From Bacteroidales bacterium (lineage in GTDB: Bacteria; Bacteroidota; Bacteroidia; Bacteroidales; FEN-979), in NCBI GenBank assembly GCA_014860625.1, contig JACZJJ010000149.1:1-44017 (forward strand): a stretch of DNA of 44,017 nucleotides, written 5' to 3'. Numbering within the stretch: position 1 is the first letter of the stretch; every line of letters starts with the position of its first letter. The notes below the pieces were generated by a model. It did no database searches and was not told the DNA's origin. It saw only the letters and a program-made list of their open reading frames with translations. Below, one piece after another: positions 7,667 through 16,872 of this stretch. Made by a program: the position numbers and the translations under genes.

Positions 7667-8500
7667 ATGGAACAACTTTTAGTCCCCATGATCTGTAAGG
7701 TCGAGAAAATCATCCAGGAGACCCCGGATGTAAGGACCTACCGGCTAAAATTTAAAGATGATTCCCTCACCGATAAATTTGACTGGATGCCCGGGCAATT
7801 TGTTGAGTTTTCCCTTCTTGGCAGCGGGGAATGCACCTTCTGCATCGCTTCATCAGCCACGCGCAAGGGAACATTCGATTGCTCTATCAAGCGGGCTGGG
7901 ATTGTAACTGCCGATATTCACCGTGACCTGGAGGAAGGGGATGAAGTAGGAATCCGTGGACCCTATGGCAATTGGTTTCCTGTGGAAGAGCTGAAAGGGA
8001 AGAATCTTCTTTTTGTCGGAGGCGGTATCGGACTGGCTCCATTAAGATCGCTTATCCAGTATGCCATAGATAACCGAGCCGATTTTGCTGATTTTACCAT
8101 TCTCTATGGCGCACGTACATCAGCCGATATCTGTTACAAGGAGGAGGTTGAAGAGTGGAAAAACAACAAATCACTCAAGGTTGTTCTTACAATTGACAAA
8201 CCGGAAGATACGTGGAAGGAACATGTGGGCGTTGTACCGAAAATTCTGGAAGAGGTGGTGAAACCGGTTATTGAGAATACGAAAGTCATCACTTGTGGTC
8301 CGCCAATCATGATCAAATATACGCTGATGTCGCTCGACAAACTCGGATTTAATCCTACCGATGTGATCACCACGTTGGAAATGAAGATGCAATGCGGATT
8401 GGGAAAATGCGGACGATGCAATATTGGAAGCACCTATGTATGCAAAGACGGTCCGGTATTCACTTATGAGGAGTTGAGTAAATTACCGGACGAATTTTAG
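7667..8500 (+). CDS. flxA: FlxA-like FAD/NAD(P)H oxidoreductase
   Basis: 277 residues of the ferredoxin-NADP reductase superfamily, closest in design to AsrB and PyrK. An N-terminal FAD-binding barrel (MPGQFVEFS) is followed by the nucleotide-binding motif VGGGIGLAPLRSL near residue 120, the CGPP motif near 210, and a C-terminal cysteine set CGLGKCGRC plus YVC expected to bind 2Fe-2S. It would feed electrons from NAD(P)H into the FlxBCD-HdrABC complex. Start could be the ATG at 7667 or the in-frame ATG at 7688; the leading residues show no conserved motif. It is separated from the preceding gene by a 9-bp tandem repeat. Confidence 0.87.
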   Translation: MEQLLVPMICKVEKIIQETPDVRTYRLKFKDDSLTDKFDWMPGQFVEFSLLGSGECTFCIASSATRKGTFDCSIKRAGIVTADIHRDLEEGDEVGIRGPYGNWFPVEELKGKNLLFVGGGIGLAPLRSLIQYAIDNRADFADFTILYGARTSADICYKEEVEEWKNNKSLKVVLTIDKPEDTWKEHVGVVPKILEEVVKPVIENTKVITCGPPIMIKYTLMSLDKLGFNPTDVITTLEMKMQCGLGKCGRCNIGSTYVCKDGPVFTYEELSKLPDEF

Positions 8501-8529
8501 TATATTTGTCTGAGAAATACCTTTTCACC

Positions 8530-8628
8530 ATGGATAAGGAAACAAAAGGCAACTGGATTGCTATGATACCTGTGATAGCCATTGTAGTCTTTTTTTGTCT
8601 CTATGTGCTTTCAATGGTCATAGGTTAG
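8530..8628 (+). CDS. 32-residue single-helix membrane miniprotein
   Basis: Too short for the ORF track. ATG at 8530 gives MDKETKGNWIAMI..., a short charged head and one hydrophobic helix of about 20 residues ending at TAG 8626-8628. It lies 29 bp after flxA and 7 bp before the Nudix gene in the same orientation. The format (hydrophilic N-terminus, one helix, no tail) fits a small membrane subunit or accessory peptide. No family recognised; it could anchor a partner protein to the membrane, but that is inference. Confidence 0.5.
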   Translation: MDKETKGNWIAMIPVIAIVVFFCLYVLSMVIG

Positions 8629-8635
8629 TTCCTCT

Positions 8636-9178
8636 ATGATAAAATATTCCCTGAAACACCGCGAACTCCTAAGTTCAACACCCAGGTTCGATGTTATTCA
8701 CGATAATGTGGAGATGGGTCAGATTGGCCCCCGGGACTTTTATTATCTTAAGAAACCCAGTTCGGTATGCGTAATCCCCTATACCAGGAATTCCATCTGG
8801 TTGATTTCGCTCAACAGATATCTTACAGGTGCTTTGGCATACGAGCTCCCAGGAGGAAGGATCGATACAGCGGAAGAGCCTCTTGCAGCTGCCATGCGGG
8901 AACTGCTGGAGGAAACAGGATTGGTATCAGACAGGTGGCACCTTTTGAAAGAGGTGTTTCCGGCTCCAAGTCTCACAGATGAGAAGGTCTATATATTCGC
9001 TGCTGAAATTTCAAATGAGACTCCGGTTCATGAAGTTGACAGGAATGAGGGAATTCTGGATTTTCATTTTGTAGGGATGGAAAAAGTTGTCCCGATGATA
9101 ACCTCCAGCCAGATTAACTGTTCGATCGATGGCTTTGCGCTCTTCTTTTTCCTGGAGTGGATTAAATCTCTTCCCTGA
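8636..9178 (+). CDS. Nudix hydrolase
   Basis: 180 residues with a full Nudix box (GGRIDTAEE...MRELLEETGL) at about residues 75-98 that supplies the metal-binding glutamates. The flanking fold and length resemble the ADP-ribose pyrophosphatase (NudF-like) branch, which hydrolyses nucleoside diphosphates linked to another moiety; the exact substrate is not decidable from the box. It starts 7 bp after the miniprotein. Its last 17 bases overlap, tail to tail, the 3' end of the MscS gene on the other strand, so there is no room for a terminator. Confidence 0.88.
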   Translation: MIKYSLKHRELLSSTPRFDVIHDNVEMGQIGPRDFYYLKKPSSVCVIPYTRNSIWLISLNRYLTGALAYELPGGRIDTAEEPLAAAMRELLEETGLVSDRWHLLKEVFPAPSLTDEKVYIFAAEISNETPVHEVDRNEGILDFHFVGMEKVVPMITSSQINCSIDGFALFFFLEWIKSLP

Positions 9179-9884
9179 CGAGGTGTTCAATTTTCCCTGC
9201 AAAACTTTTATCAATCGGAAACACGGTGATCTCAAAAGAGTAAATCTCTTCCGTCTGTGCCAGCAGGTTGATGACCGGCATCCGGTTTACCGATACCCAG
9301 GGTGTAGAGAGGATGATTGATTTAATCTGTTGTACGACAGCATTGAGTTCATCAATTATTGGGCAATCCAGCGTAAATGTGTGCCCTTTGCTTTGGCCTG
9401 TTCTCTCGCTTTTGATATTAACTGCATCCACAACTTTTGCATACGGGATAAAAACAGTCTGGTTGTCTTGTGTCTCAAGTTCGAGCGACATGTTTCCGAA
9501 ATTTTTAATGGTTCCTTTGATCTCATTGAAATGGAGATAATCACCGGTTTTCAGCCTGGTAGAACTCCTGAAAATGACTCCTGCAATGATATCTTTCACC
9601 CAAAAACGCGAGATCCAGAAGAGCAGCATCAGTAAAACGGCCAGTACAACGAATACAAATATCTCATCGGCTTCATAGAAGAGAAATACATACCATGAGA
9701 GGTAGATCATCCAGAAAATCAGTTCAGCCAATGGAAATATTTTCATGAAATAATTCCTGGGTTTCTCTTTAAAGAGGAGAACAGCTAACAGGTGTCTGAG
9801 CAGGCGTATCACAATGAAACTAACCATCCCCCATCCAACAAAATGCAGGAAGATATGAGCAGGATCAGGACCGGTAATTTCCAT
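9162..9884 (-). CDS. MscS-family mechanosensitive channel-like protein
   Basis: 240 residues with about three membrane helices in the first 95 (near 13-36, 48-68, 73-93) followed by the MscS pore-to-beta-domain junction VKDIIAGVIF and a beta domain (TRLKTGDYLHF, GTIKNFGNMSLELET). MscS channels open on membrane tension and release ions and solutes. The gene lies 24 bp downstream of the 1733-residue permease-ATPase on the same strand, and the same pair occurs again at 28-34 kb, so the two proteins probably act together. It is compact: there is no long N-terminal extension as in MscK. Confidence 0.85.
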   Translation of the reverse strand: MEITGPDPAHIFLHFVGWGMVSFIVIRLLRHLLAVLLFKEKPRNYFMKIFPLAELIFWMIYLSWYVFLFYEADEIFVFVVLAVLLMLLFWISRFWVKDIIAGVIFRSSTRLKTGDYLHFNEIKGTIKNFGNMSLELETQDNQTVFIPYAKVVDAVNIKSERTGQSKGHTFTLDCPIIDELNAVVQQIKSIILSTPWVSVNRMPVINLLAQTEEIYSFEITVFPIDKSFAGKIEHLVREEI

Positions 9885-9908
9885 AGAAGTCTCTCTTTAT
9901 ATGAATAA

Positions 9909-12900
9909 CTACTGAATAATATTCTTCAGGTTGATATAGAGGTATCTGCCAAGTTCATAAATATGGCCAGCCCGCTCGTTGATCAATCCTGTCCGTTTCA
10001 GGAAGAGGAGTTGCTTCTCCACAGTCTCAATCGGATCCAGGGTTAACCGCTGAAGTTTGGACAGATCGAGTCGTTTATGCAAAAGAAACTGAACAAGATA
10101 AAGTCTGACGTTCGGGCTTAACCGATCAAGAATAGCACTGCCCGGTGTTTGTGGTTGTCTGATATACAAGGTGTCATCCTTGAAATCGGTGATGTTTGAT
10201 ACCCACGCCAGCAGGGCAGCACCAATGTTTCCACGGGTGTAGCTGAAATATTTGGCGAATAGTTTGGCCTGGGCAGTCCTTGTCAGTCGTATATTCCCTT
10301 TATCCGATCTTCGTATCTCGAGACCACTCGACAGATGTCGGAACATGATCACCTCCTGGATGGCCAACGTGTTGAAAGGCTTCAGGTCGACCACCGAAAG
10401 CATGCAGGATTCTATGTCGGAGACCTGGTTAATTACGCGGTAACTGGCTTCAGAAACCGTCAGGATAAACATGCATTTATGCCCGTGATTTCTGATCAGT
10501 TCTGCAATTGTTTCCACTACTGCATTCCCTGCCCGTGATTTCTCCCACCAAAGTTCAAGATCATCAATTACAATCAGAGAATCTTCTTCCAGTGCGTTAA
10601 AAATCTGGTCGGCATTGCCGTCAATTCCTGTACTCTCCCGAAGTGCTTTCAGAAAATCGGCCGGGTTACAGGAACCAGCTGGAGGAGTTGAGATTGCATA
10701 GACTTGATGTCCTGAAAGAAGGTTTGAGGAGATATAGTTGATGAAAAAGGTCTTCCCTGAATTCCTGTCGCCACGAATCAGGATGCCGCCAGGAAATCCA
10801 TTCATATACCTGGATATGGATTGCCTTACCTGAGTGATCTCTTTCTGGCGGTTTACCCAGAACTCAAATTTAAAGTTGTATTTCTGGAGAAAAAGTTGCC
10901 GGTAATAAAAGGGCAGCTTGTTCAATAATTCCTCCTGAGGGGTAACCCGTTCGTGCAATGTTAGCAATGAATCCACTACTGACCTCTGGTTCCCGTCTCC
11001 TGAACTGATCTTTTTAGCCAGAAGGAGGGCATCGCTTTGCCTGTACCAGATCGCTGCACTTAACCGGTATAGTCTCTGTCGGGCTGATCTCAGCGTGTTT
11101 TTCAGGAGATTGAATCTGTGCCGGGCATCACGCTTTTTAATGTACTGTTTGTATGTGTCAGGGGTATTGAGAAGACGTGTAACTGTGAGTTCGCCTACGG
11201 TAGAGATAATGTTCTGCTCCATTTCATCATGAAGATGGAGGAGTATATGCCGGATATTTTCCAACTCCTCTTCAACCACAGTCAGTTGTTCATTGACAAA
11301 GTCAGGGAATCTCTCCCCACCTCCCGGAAATCTTCCTGCAGCATCATCTTCCCGGAGAACCATCTCAAGCGTACTTTTTACCTCAGCGTTCATGTTGCCG
11401 ATGCTAACCAACCGGAGCGAGTTTTTTATCTTTCCGGCAGCTGTATACATTGACTTGGGAAATGTTCCTCTCATTTTATGCAACGCTTCAAAGAGGTGGC
11501 GCTGAACATGATAATCCACCAGCTGGTAGGTTGGAATTGTCAGAGGTTTCAGATTTTCACCAATGAGTTCAGCGGGTTCTAGTATACTTGCCGGGACAAG
11601 CAGCTCTGTTGATTCAGGCAGTTTATTTATCATGGCTTTTACGCCAATCAATGATTTTTCAATGATCTTGTCGAGAGCCAATTGAAACACTGTCCTGTCA
11701 TCCCACTGAAGCTCTGATTCGTCCAGGTTAAACTGTTTTGTTGCATCATGTTGGAGATCCTCCCTGAATTGTTTTAACCTTGTTTTCAAACTTTCGGCGT
11801 GAAGAAGAACCTCTGAATTGGTCAACTGTCTGATCTCATCCTGGAAGCGATCCACGATTTTCTGGAGGCGGAATGCCAACAGTCTGAGCCTGATGTCAAG
11901 CTTAATTCCGTTGTAAAGAAGGACCCGGTTTCCTGCCCAAAAAACCGGTCCCATACTAAGCTTCCGAAGAAGTTGTTTGAGTGCGGCCTGATTCTCTTTC
12001 GGTACATTTTGGTTGGGTGCTCCCGAATCAATGAGGTTACTGATGTCTACGAAGATCAACGATACCTGCTCAACCAATCTCTCAGATAACACATAGTTGG
12101 ATCCCTCACTTAGTGCTTTCAGCGTTTGGATGGCCCCTAAAACCTCTTTTTTAGCATCATCCAATCGGGCAGCAGGTGATGTGTCGTGTTGCAGGAGGTC
12201 AAAATAGGATTGGATTGCCTGAAGAAGGCTTCGAAACTGAGAGATGGTATCCAGATTAGTTTGACTGAGTCGAATCAACGAGTCGTTGAGATGCATGGTA
12301 AATCCTTCCGGTAGCACCTTCCTGATCATCCGCTGAAGCCTGACGGTATATGTAATTCCCTGGTTGATTCTCTTCTCAGAATGAATGAAACGAATAGATC
12401 TCTTGAAATTTCGGGCGGAAAGGGTCTCAGAATTGCGAATTTCAAAATGTCGGGAGAATAGCTTTATTCTGAAGGTAGCGGGGCTGTCATCTACGATCTT
12501 TTGGATGCCTGATACCAGAAACTGAATTCCTTTGCTCAGCCCTTCCTGCTGCTTTTTTAGGATTGTTTGCTGGAGCTCTTCGATAATTTTTTCAGAAAGA
12601 ACCAGCTGATTCGTTTTGATGTAGGCCAGTTGTCGGGCTTGCTTGCCAACCGGTAAATTGCGGAAGGAGGTGGATTCGATCTGTTTGATGGATTCCAGAA
12701 TATTTTTTTCCAGGGCAAGAACCTTATTTGTGTTGTACCTGAAAGCTGGCTGAACGAAATCCTTGTAGAATGTTGAGATAAGATTCACACAGGCTGTATG
12801 GAGTTTTTTCAGCTCTTCCGGGACTCCTTCAGGCAGGAGGTTTTCCGGTGATCCTTTTAACTTCTCAGGAGATGTTTGTTGAACGGGGTAGTCGGGAATA

Positions 12901-15110
12901 TAGGTATGCAGATGTTTGTCAGTTTCCAGGCTAAGTTGTTTAAATGTGGAGGATGCCTTGATTAATAATACCGTTCCAATCTCTTGCAGCAGGATGCTGG
13001 TTGTCTCAACATATTCTGATTCCCTCCCTTTTTCCAATTCAGGGATGCCGGTAATGACAAGATCTGTCAAGCGTGATTCGACCTGTACAATTTCATAAAA
13101 AGGCAACTGTTTGATATGGTTGTCGATCACCTTGACGGTTGCATTTATCCGAAGGGTTTCCAGCAACTGTTTTGCTTCGAGATGGATATGATCCTGCTGT
13201 TCTTTCAGGGAATTTACGATCATCAGGCGGATGGTAGCCTCAGACCATTGATCTGACAACAGAAGGAGTTTGGAAAGCGCCAATGCAAGGTTCCCCTGGT
13301 TGCTTATATCTTTCCACCAGATGTCGATGGTCTTGTATGTCCCAAAGCCGGTCCGTTTGTCCCAATCCAGCAGCAGTACATTCAAGTCAAGTTCGTAAAG
13401 GGTCTTCAGCATCTCCGCAAAACGCTCCGGTTGCCTCGTCTCCCGGGCCCAGCCCATCATCACAGTGTTTGGCTCAAACCCTGAAAATCCGTATACCCCC
13501 GCAATGGATTCGATACCGTCGTAGAGGTCCTTAACAGTTTTCCGTTGGGTGAACATGCCCGGGACCTGTGCATCGGCTAATAGGTCTTCATCAGTTCGGG
13601 TGACAAGTATCCGGGCATCTTTATTCTCTTTCAAGTCGAAATTTGACAATACACCATGCCTTCCAACCAGAGACTTGCCAAACTCAATCAGATGGGGTCG
13701 TTTCTCGGTACCCCCGCTGAAAAGAATGATATTGGGCTGCCAGTTCCGCTGCTCCATCGGACCCTTTTGCATTCTGTGCAGTGCAGTCCGTATCAAAGAG
13801 GAGTAAACGCTTTGCCATACATCATCCGTATTGGTGTTGCGCTGCTTCCGTTTCAGGTAGTAGTAGAGAAGCCCCATGATGATGAAAGCGGCGAACATAG
13901 ACACCATATCCAGCTTAAACATCACACCGAATGCCGCAATGAAGCCAACCAGCCCCACATACCGGCTTACCCGAAAAGAGGGACGAAAATCAGTGCTGGC
14001 CCAATTTTCCAGAAAGAAAGCTATGTTGATGAAGCCATAGGAGGCAAGGTAGAACATGGTAACGATTCCGGCGATTACATCCAGTTCCCCGATCAGGATA
14101 CCGGCTTCAGCAATCAGGAAGATGAGCAGAAGGGCGTTACGTGGTTCATTGGAGGCCCCATAGCCACGGGCAAAGATTTTTGGCGTGACCTTGTCGGCCG
14201 AAGTCGCCTGAAGGATCCGGGGCCCGCCCAGGATACCTCCCAGGGCAGAGGAGAGTGTGGCACCCCAGATGCCGGCGATTACAAAAGGAGCAAACCAGGC
14301 AATCTTCATCAGGAAGTTGTAGTCGGTCAGCAGCACGTCACGGTCCACATACAGGGCAAACCCGACGGCCAGCACAACATAGATGATGAAACCGGTAGCG
14401 ATGGCTGCCAATGTTCCCCGGGGAATCGTTTTTTGGGGATCTTTCAGGTCGCCCGACATAGCAACTCCGGCCGTAAATCCGGTTACGGCAGGGAAAAATA
14501 TGGCAAAGACAAGCTCCGGAGATACTCCGTCCCGGAAATATGAGATAGACACTGTCGTTGCTGTAAACCCGTCATTGACAAAAAAACCGACGAAAATGGA
14601 GATCAGCGACAACCCGATAGCTACCATGATATAGAACTGGGTTTTAATTGCCACGGAGGTGCTTATGAAGGCGAGAACAACCAGAAAAATGATGGCGGCT
14701 GTACCTACAATCCTGATTCCCATCACATTCTGCTCAAGACCCGTGAAATTCCGAATGGCATCAATGGAAAGAAAACTTTCAGCAAAACCGACAAGGTAGA
14801 GCGAAATGCTGAGGGCAGTACCAATAAAAAGCGTGATCCCGATGGCTCCGCCGATCGGCAATCCCAGGCTGCGGGAGAGGATGTAGTAGATTCCTCCGGC
14901 CTTGATCTTTTTATCGGTAGCAATTGAAGAGATACTAAGACCGGTGGAGATGGAGATCACATGGGCAAGCACAATGATCACCAGGGCACTGATCAGGCCG
15001 GCCTGTCCCACAACCCAACCCAGACGCATATACATGATTACACCCAGGATCGTTAGTAACGAAGGGGTGAATACACCAGCAAAGGCGCCGAATTTTTTGG
15101 CTTTTTCCAT
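9909..15110 (-). CDS. Giant permease-ATPase fusion: cation-chloride cotransporter-like + P-loop NTPase
   Basis: 1733 residues. Residues about 1-420 form an APC-superfamily permease with about 12 helices (GVFTPSLLTILGVIMYMR). Residues about 440-740 match the cytoplasmic C-domain of SLC12/cation-chloride cotransporters (RNWQPNIILFSG, EPNTVMMGW, LTDLVITGIP). Then comes about 650 residues of charged, helical sequence without a recognised family. A P-loop NTPase follows: Walker A GDRNSGKT near 1447, Walker B SLIVIDDLELWWE near 1510, a sensor-like MFILTVS, and a GNIGAAL helix. The final 80 residues look like a winged helix. Bacterial cotransporters normally stop after the C-domain, so ATPase fusion is the oddity. 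A second copy lies at 28.8-33.9 kb, also with MscS. A weak -7 (TACCTTTA, 15145-15152) precedes it. Solute and ATPase role are inferred only. Confidence 0.85.
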   Translation of the reverse strand: MEKAKKFGAFAGVFTPSLLTILGVIMYMRLGWVVGQAGLISALVIIVLAHVISISTGLSISSIATDKKIKAGGIYYILSRSLGLPIGGAIGITLFIGTALSISLYLVGFAESFLSIDAIRNFTGLEQNVMGIRIVGTAAIIFLVVLAFISTSVAIKTQFYIMVAIGLSLISIFVGFFVNDGFTATTVSISYFRDGVSPELVFAIFFPAVTGFTAGVAMSGDLKDPQKTIPRGTLAAIATGFIIYVVLAVGFALYVDRDVLLTDYNFLMKIAWFAPFVIAGIWGATLSSALGGILGGPRILQATSADKVTPKIFARGYGASNEPRNALLLIFLIAEAGILIGELDVIAGIVTMFYLASYGFINIAFFLENWASTDFRPSFRVSRYVGLVGFIAAFGVMFKLDMVSMFAAFIIMGLLYYYLKRKQRNTNTDDVWQSVYSSLIRTALHRMQKGPMEQRNWQPNIILFSGGTEKRPHLIEFGKSLVGRHGVLSNFDLKENKDARILVTRTDEDLLADAQVPGMFTQRKTVKDLYDGIESIAGVYGFSGFEPNTVMMGWARETRQPERFAEMLKTLYELDLNVLLLDWDKRTGFGTYKTIDIWWKDISNQGNLALALSKLLLLSDQWSEATIRLMIVNSLKEQQDHIHLEAKQLLETLRINATVKVIDNHIKQLPFYEIVQVESRLTDLVITGIPELEKGRESEYVETTSILLQEIGTVLLIKASSTFKQLSLETDKHLHTYIPDYPVQQTSPEKLKGSPENLLPEGVPEELKKLHTACVNLISTFYKDFVQPAFRYNTNKVLALEKNILESIKQIESTSFRNLPVGKQARQLAYIKTNQLVLSEKIIEELQQTILKKQQEGLSKGIQFLVSGIQKIVDDSPATFRIKLFSRHFEIRNSETLSARNFKRSIRFIHSEKRINQGITYTVRLQRMIRKVLPEGFTMHLNDSLIRLSQTNLDTISQFRSLLQAIQSYFDLLQHDTSPAARLDDAKKEVLGAIQTLKALSEGSNYVLSERLVEQVSLIFVDISNLIDSGAPNQNVPKENQAALKQLLRKLSMGPVFWAGNRVLLYNGIKLDIRLRLLAFRLQKIVDRFQDEIRQLTNSEVLLHAESLKTRLKQFREDLQHDATKQFNLDESELQWDDRTVFQLALDKIIEKSLIGVKAMINKLPESTELLVPASILEPAELIGENLKPLTIPTYQLVDYHVQRHLFEALHKMRGTFPKSMYTAAGKIKNSLRLVSIGNMNAEVKSTLEMVLREDDAAGRFPGGGERFPDFVNEQLTVVEEELENIRHILLHLHDEMEQNIISTVGELTVTRLLNTPDTYKQYIKKRDARHRFNLLKNTLRSARQRLYRLSAAIWYRQSDALLLAKKISSGDGNQRSVVDSLLTLHERVTPQEELLNKLPFYYRQLFLQKYNFKFEFWVNRQKEITQVRQSISRYMNGFPGGILIRGDRNSGKTFFINYISSNLLSGHQVYAISTPPAGSCNPADFLKALRESTGIDGNADQIFNALEEDSLIVIDDLELWWEKSRAGNAVVETIAELIRNHGHKCMFILTVSEASYRVINQVSDIESCMLSVVDLKPFNTLAIQEVIMFRHLSSGLEIRRSDKGNIRLTRTAQAKLFAKYFSYTRGNIGAALLAWVSNITDFKDDTLYIRQPQTPGSAILDRLSPNVRLYLVQFLLHKRLDLSKLQRLTLDPIETVEKQLLFLKRTGLINERAGHIYELGRYLYINLKNIIQ

Positions 15111-15166
15111 GAAATAGAATCAGATTATATAAGAATCCGAGAGATAAAGGTACGGAAATATTATTA

Positions 15167-15219
15167 ACCCCTAAGTCCCCTTTAGGGGATTTAGGGGTAA
15201 GAAAGGGGATTTAGGGGTA
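15167..15219. repeat. Inverted plus direct repeat, ACCCCTAAGTCCCC family
   Basis: ACCCCTAAGTCCCC pairs with GGGGATTTAGGGGT over TTTA (one G-T pair), and the right arm AGGGGATTTAGGGGTA is repeated once more directly. It fills the gap between the aspartate decarboxylase stop and the permease-ATPase promoter region and can serve as a terminator on the minus strand. The C4TAA/G4 theme looks like a dispersed Bacteroidota intergenic repeat. Confidence 0.7.
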
Positions 15220-15222
15220 GAG

Positions 15223-16860
15223 TCATTTATTCTTCCAGGCCTCCACATACTCCGATACAATCTCCTTAATCCCTTTGGCGATTTCGGTGTAGGAGTTCTC
15301 ATCAAGGTTGGCGAGTGAGACGCGGATCGACCATTCGGGACCGTCGAAACCGCCACCATTCAGCAGTACGATAGATTCGAGTTCGGCGAGGCGGAAAACG
15401 ACATCCACCGGTTCGAAATTCTTCTTCAGAAAAGCGGCAAACTCTTTGCCGTGATTCTTCTCTGCCCATAACATGATATCCAGTTCGGCATAGTATCCGG
15501 CCCGGTTGGGATTGGGGTTCAGTTTAAATCCCATCCCTTCGAAGAGCAAGGTCAGCCGGTTGTGGATGATGTCGCAAGTGAGCTGTTTGTATGCGTTTTC
15601 CTTGTCGAAAAGGGCAAAGGAGGCGAACAGCATCATCTGGATCTGCTGTGGCAGCGAGAGACCTGCCGTGTGGTTGAGCGCCACCATCCGGCTGTCGGCT
15701 ACCATCCGGTCAATGAACTTCAGCTTGTCAGGATGCAGGTGGATGGAGTGATACCGCTTGAAGAGAGCTTTCTTTTTAACTTCGGGGAGCTCTTTGATCA
15801 TCCTGTCATAGATATTATTTTCATGGAGGGCAATCACACCCAGCCGCCATCCGGTACATCCGAAATACTTGGAAAAGGAGTAGACCCCCAGCGTGTTGTG
15901 AGGGATTTCAGCCATCAGGGAGCGGAACCCTTTTACGAAGGTACCATATACGTCATCTGTGATGAACATCAGGTTGGGATGATCCTTTTTGATGATGTCG
16001 ATGATCTTTTTCCGTTCGCGGGGGCTGAGGGCAACAGAGGGAGGGTTGCTTGGGTTGACAAGGTATGCAATTTTAATCTCCGGATCTTTCAGCTTATCCA
16101 GCTCTTCATCAGGATACTCCCAGTTGTGCATCCCTTCGACATTTTTCCCGGTGGCGTTGATATGGATCACCTTGAAGTTGAACCGGTCGAGCTCGGGAAT
16201 CTCAATGTAGGGAGTGAATATTGGAACGAACAGAGCGACTTTATCACCCCGTTTGATCAGGAAGTTTTGCATCAGGGAGTCGAAGATGTAACACATAGCT
16301 GCCGTTCCCCCTTCCGTGGCAAAGAGGTCGTATTTCCCTTTTGGAGGACGGTTGTCGCACATCTCCTGCGTCAGGTAATCCTGAACAATGGCTTCAGGGA
16401 ACTTTAGCATACGGTCGGGAACAGGATACTGGTCCCCGATAACCCCTTCGGCGAGTTCATGAACGAAAGCATCGGGATTGAACTGGTGGGTTTTCAAACC
16501 ATAGCTGTAAAGCTCTTTAAGAAGGTTTATGCCGGGTTTTTCTTTATTTTTCCTGAGGAAAACATGAAACCGTTTAGCAATCCCCTCCTGCCTGGGAATA
16601 CCGGCAAGTCCCTGTTTGTAGTTCATCGCATGCCGGCACTCCTCCATCCCGAATTGCCCAAGTGTAAACAGAGCCTCCCTGGGTGTGGTTGCGATCCAGT
16701 TGGGGTTTCCTCTACCGGCATTCAATGTGGCATGTGTGGTTTTGTTGGTATGATGACTTGCCAGATTGATGAGGGTGTTTTTGATTTCGAACGGACTCAT
16801 CTGTTCGAGCTTCTTTTCAGCAGAACGGCTTGTTTTGATTGCTGGAATTTTTTTTGCCAT
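15223..16860 (-). CDS. aspD: Aspartate 4-decarboxylase (PLP)
   Basis: 545 residues of the bifunctional aspartate aminotransferase/aspartate beta-decarboxylase family, whose members are about 530-550 long. Evidence includes the fold-type I PLP lysine motif YSFSKYFGCTGWRLGV near residue 330, the NPSNPPS loop, and the N-terminal extension (MNYKQGLAGIPRQEGI) typical of this family but absent from ordinary aspartate aminotransferases. It converts L-aspartate to L-alanine and CO2, consuming a cytoplasmic proton. It starts 12 bp after the aspartate:alanine antiporter on the same strand; together they form the known proton-motive aspartate-alanine cycle. A hairpin follows its stop. Confidence 0.92.
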   Translation of the reverse strand: MAKKIPAIKTSRSAEKKLEQMSPFEIKNTLINLASHHTNKTTHATLNAGRGNPNWIATTPREALFTLGQFGMEECRHAMNYKQGLAGIPRQEGIAKRFHVFLRKNKEKPGINLLKELYSYGLKTHQFNPDAFVHELAEGVIGDQYPVPDRMLKFPEAIVQDYLTQEMCDNRPPKGKYDLFATEGGTAAMCYIFDSLMQNFLIKRGDKVALFVPIFTPYIEIPELDRFNFKVIHINATGKNVEGMHNWEYPDEELDKLKDPEIKIAYLVNPSNPPSVALSPRERKKIIDIIKKDHPNLMFITDDVYGTFVKGFRSLMAEIPHNTLGVYSFSKYFGCTGWRLGVIALHENNIYDRMIKELPEVKKKALFKRYHSIHLHPDKLKFIDRMVADSRMVALNHTAGLSLPQQIQMMLFASFALFDKENAYKQLTCDIIHNRLTLLFEGMGFKLNPNPNRAGYYAELDIMLWAEKNHGKEFAAFLKKNFEPVDVVFRLAELESIVLLNGGGFDGPEWSIRVSLANLDENSYTEIAKGIKEIVSEYVEAWKNK

Positions 16861-16872
16861 GATATAGGTCTT

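Noticed and set aside
6521-8500. Anaerobic sulfite reductase (asrAB) reading of the last two operon genes
   Set aside because: No asrC is present, and both genes follow hdrCBA and an MvhD/FlxD gene, so the Flx complex fits better.
13656-14543. 295-codon plus-strand ORF
   Set aside because: It is antisense to the permease part of the giant fusion, has no recognisable protein features, and the minus-strand frame is clearly coding.
9909-15110. Two genes fused by a sequencing or assembly error
   Set aside because: The paralogue at 28805-33904 has the same domain order and similar length, so the fusion is real.
15562-16407. 281-codon plus-strand ORF
   Set aside because: Antisense shadow of the aspartate 4-decarboxylase gene.
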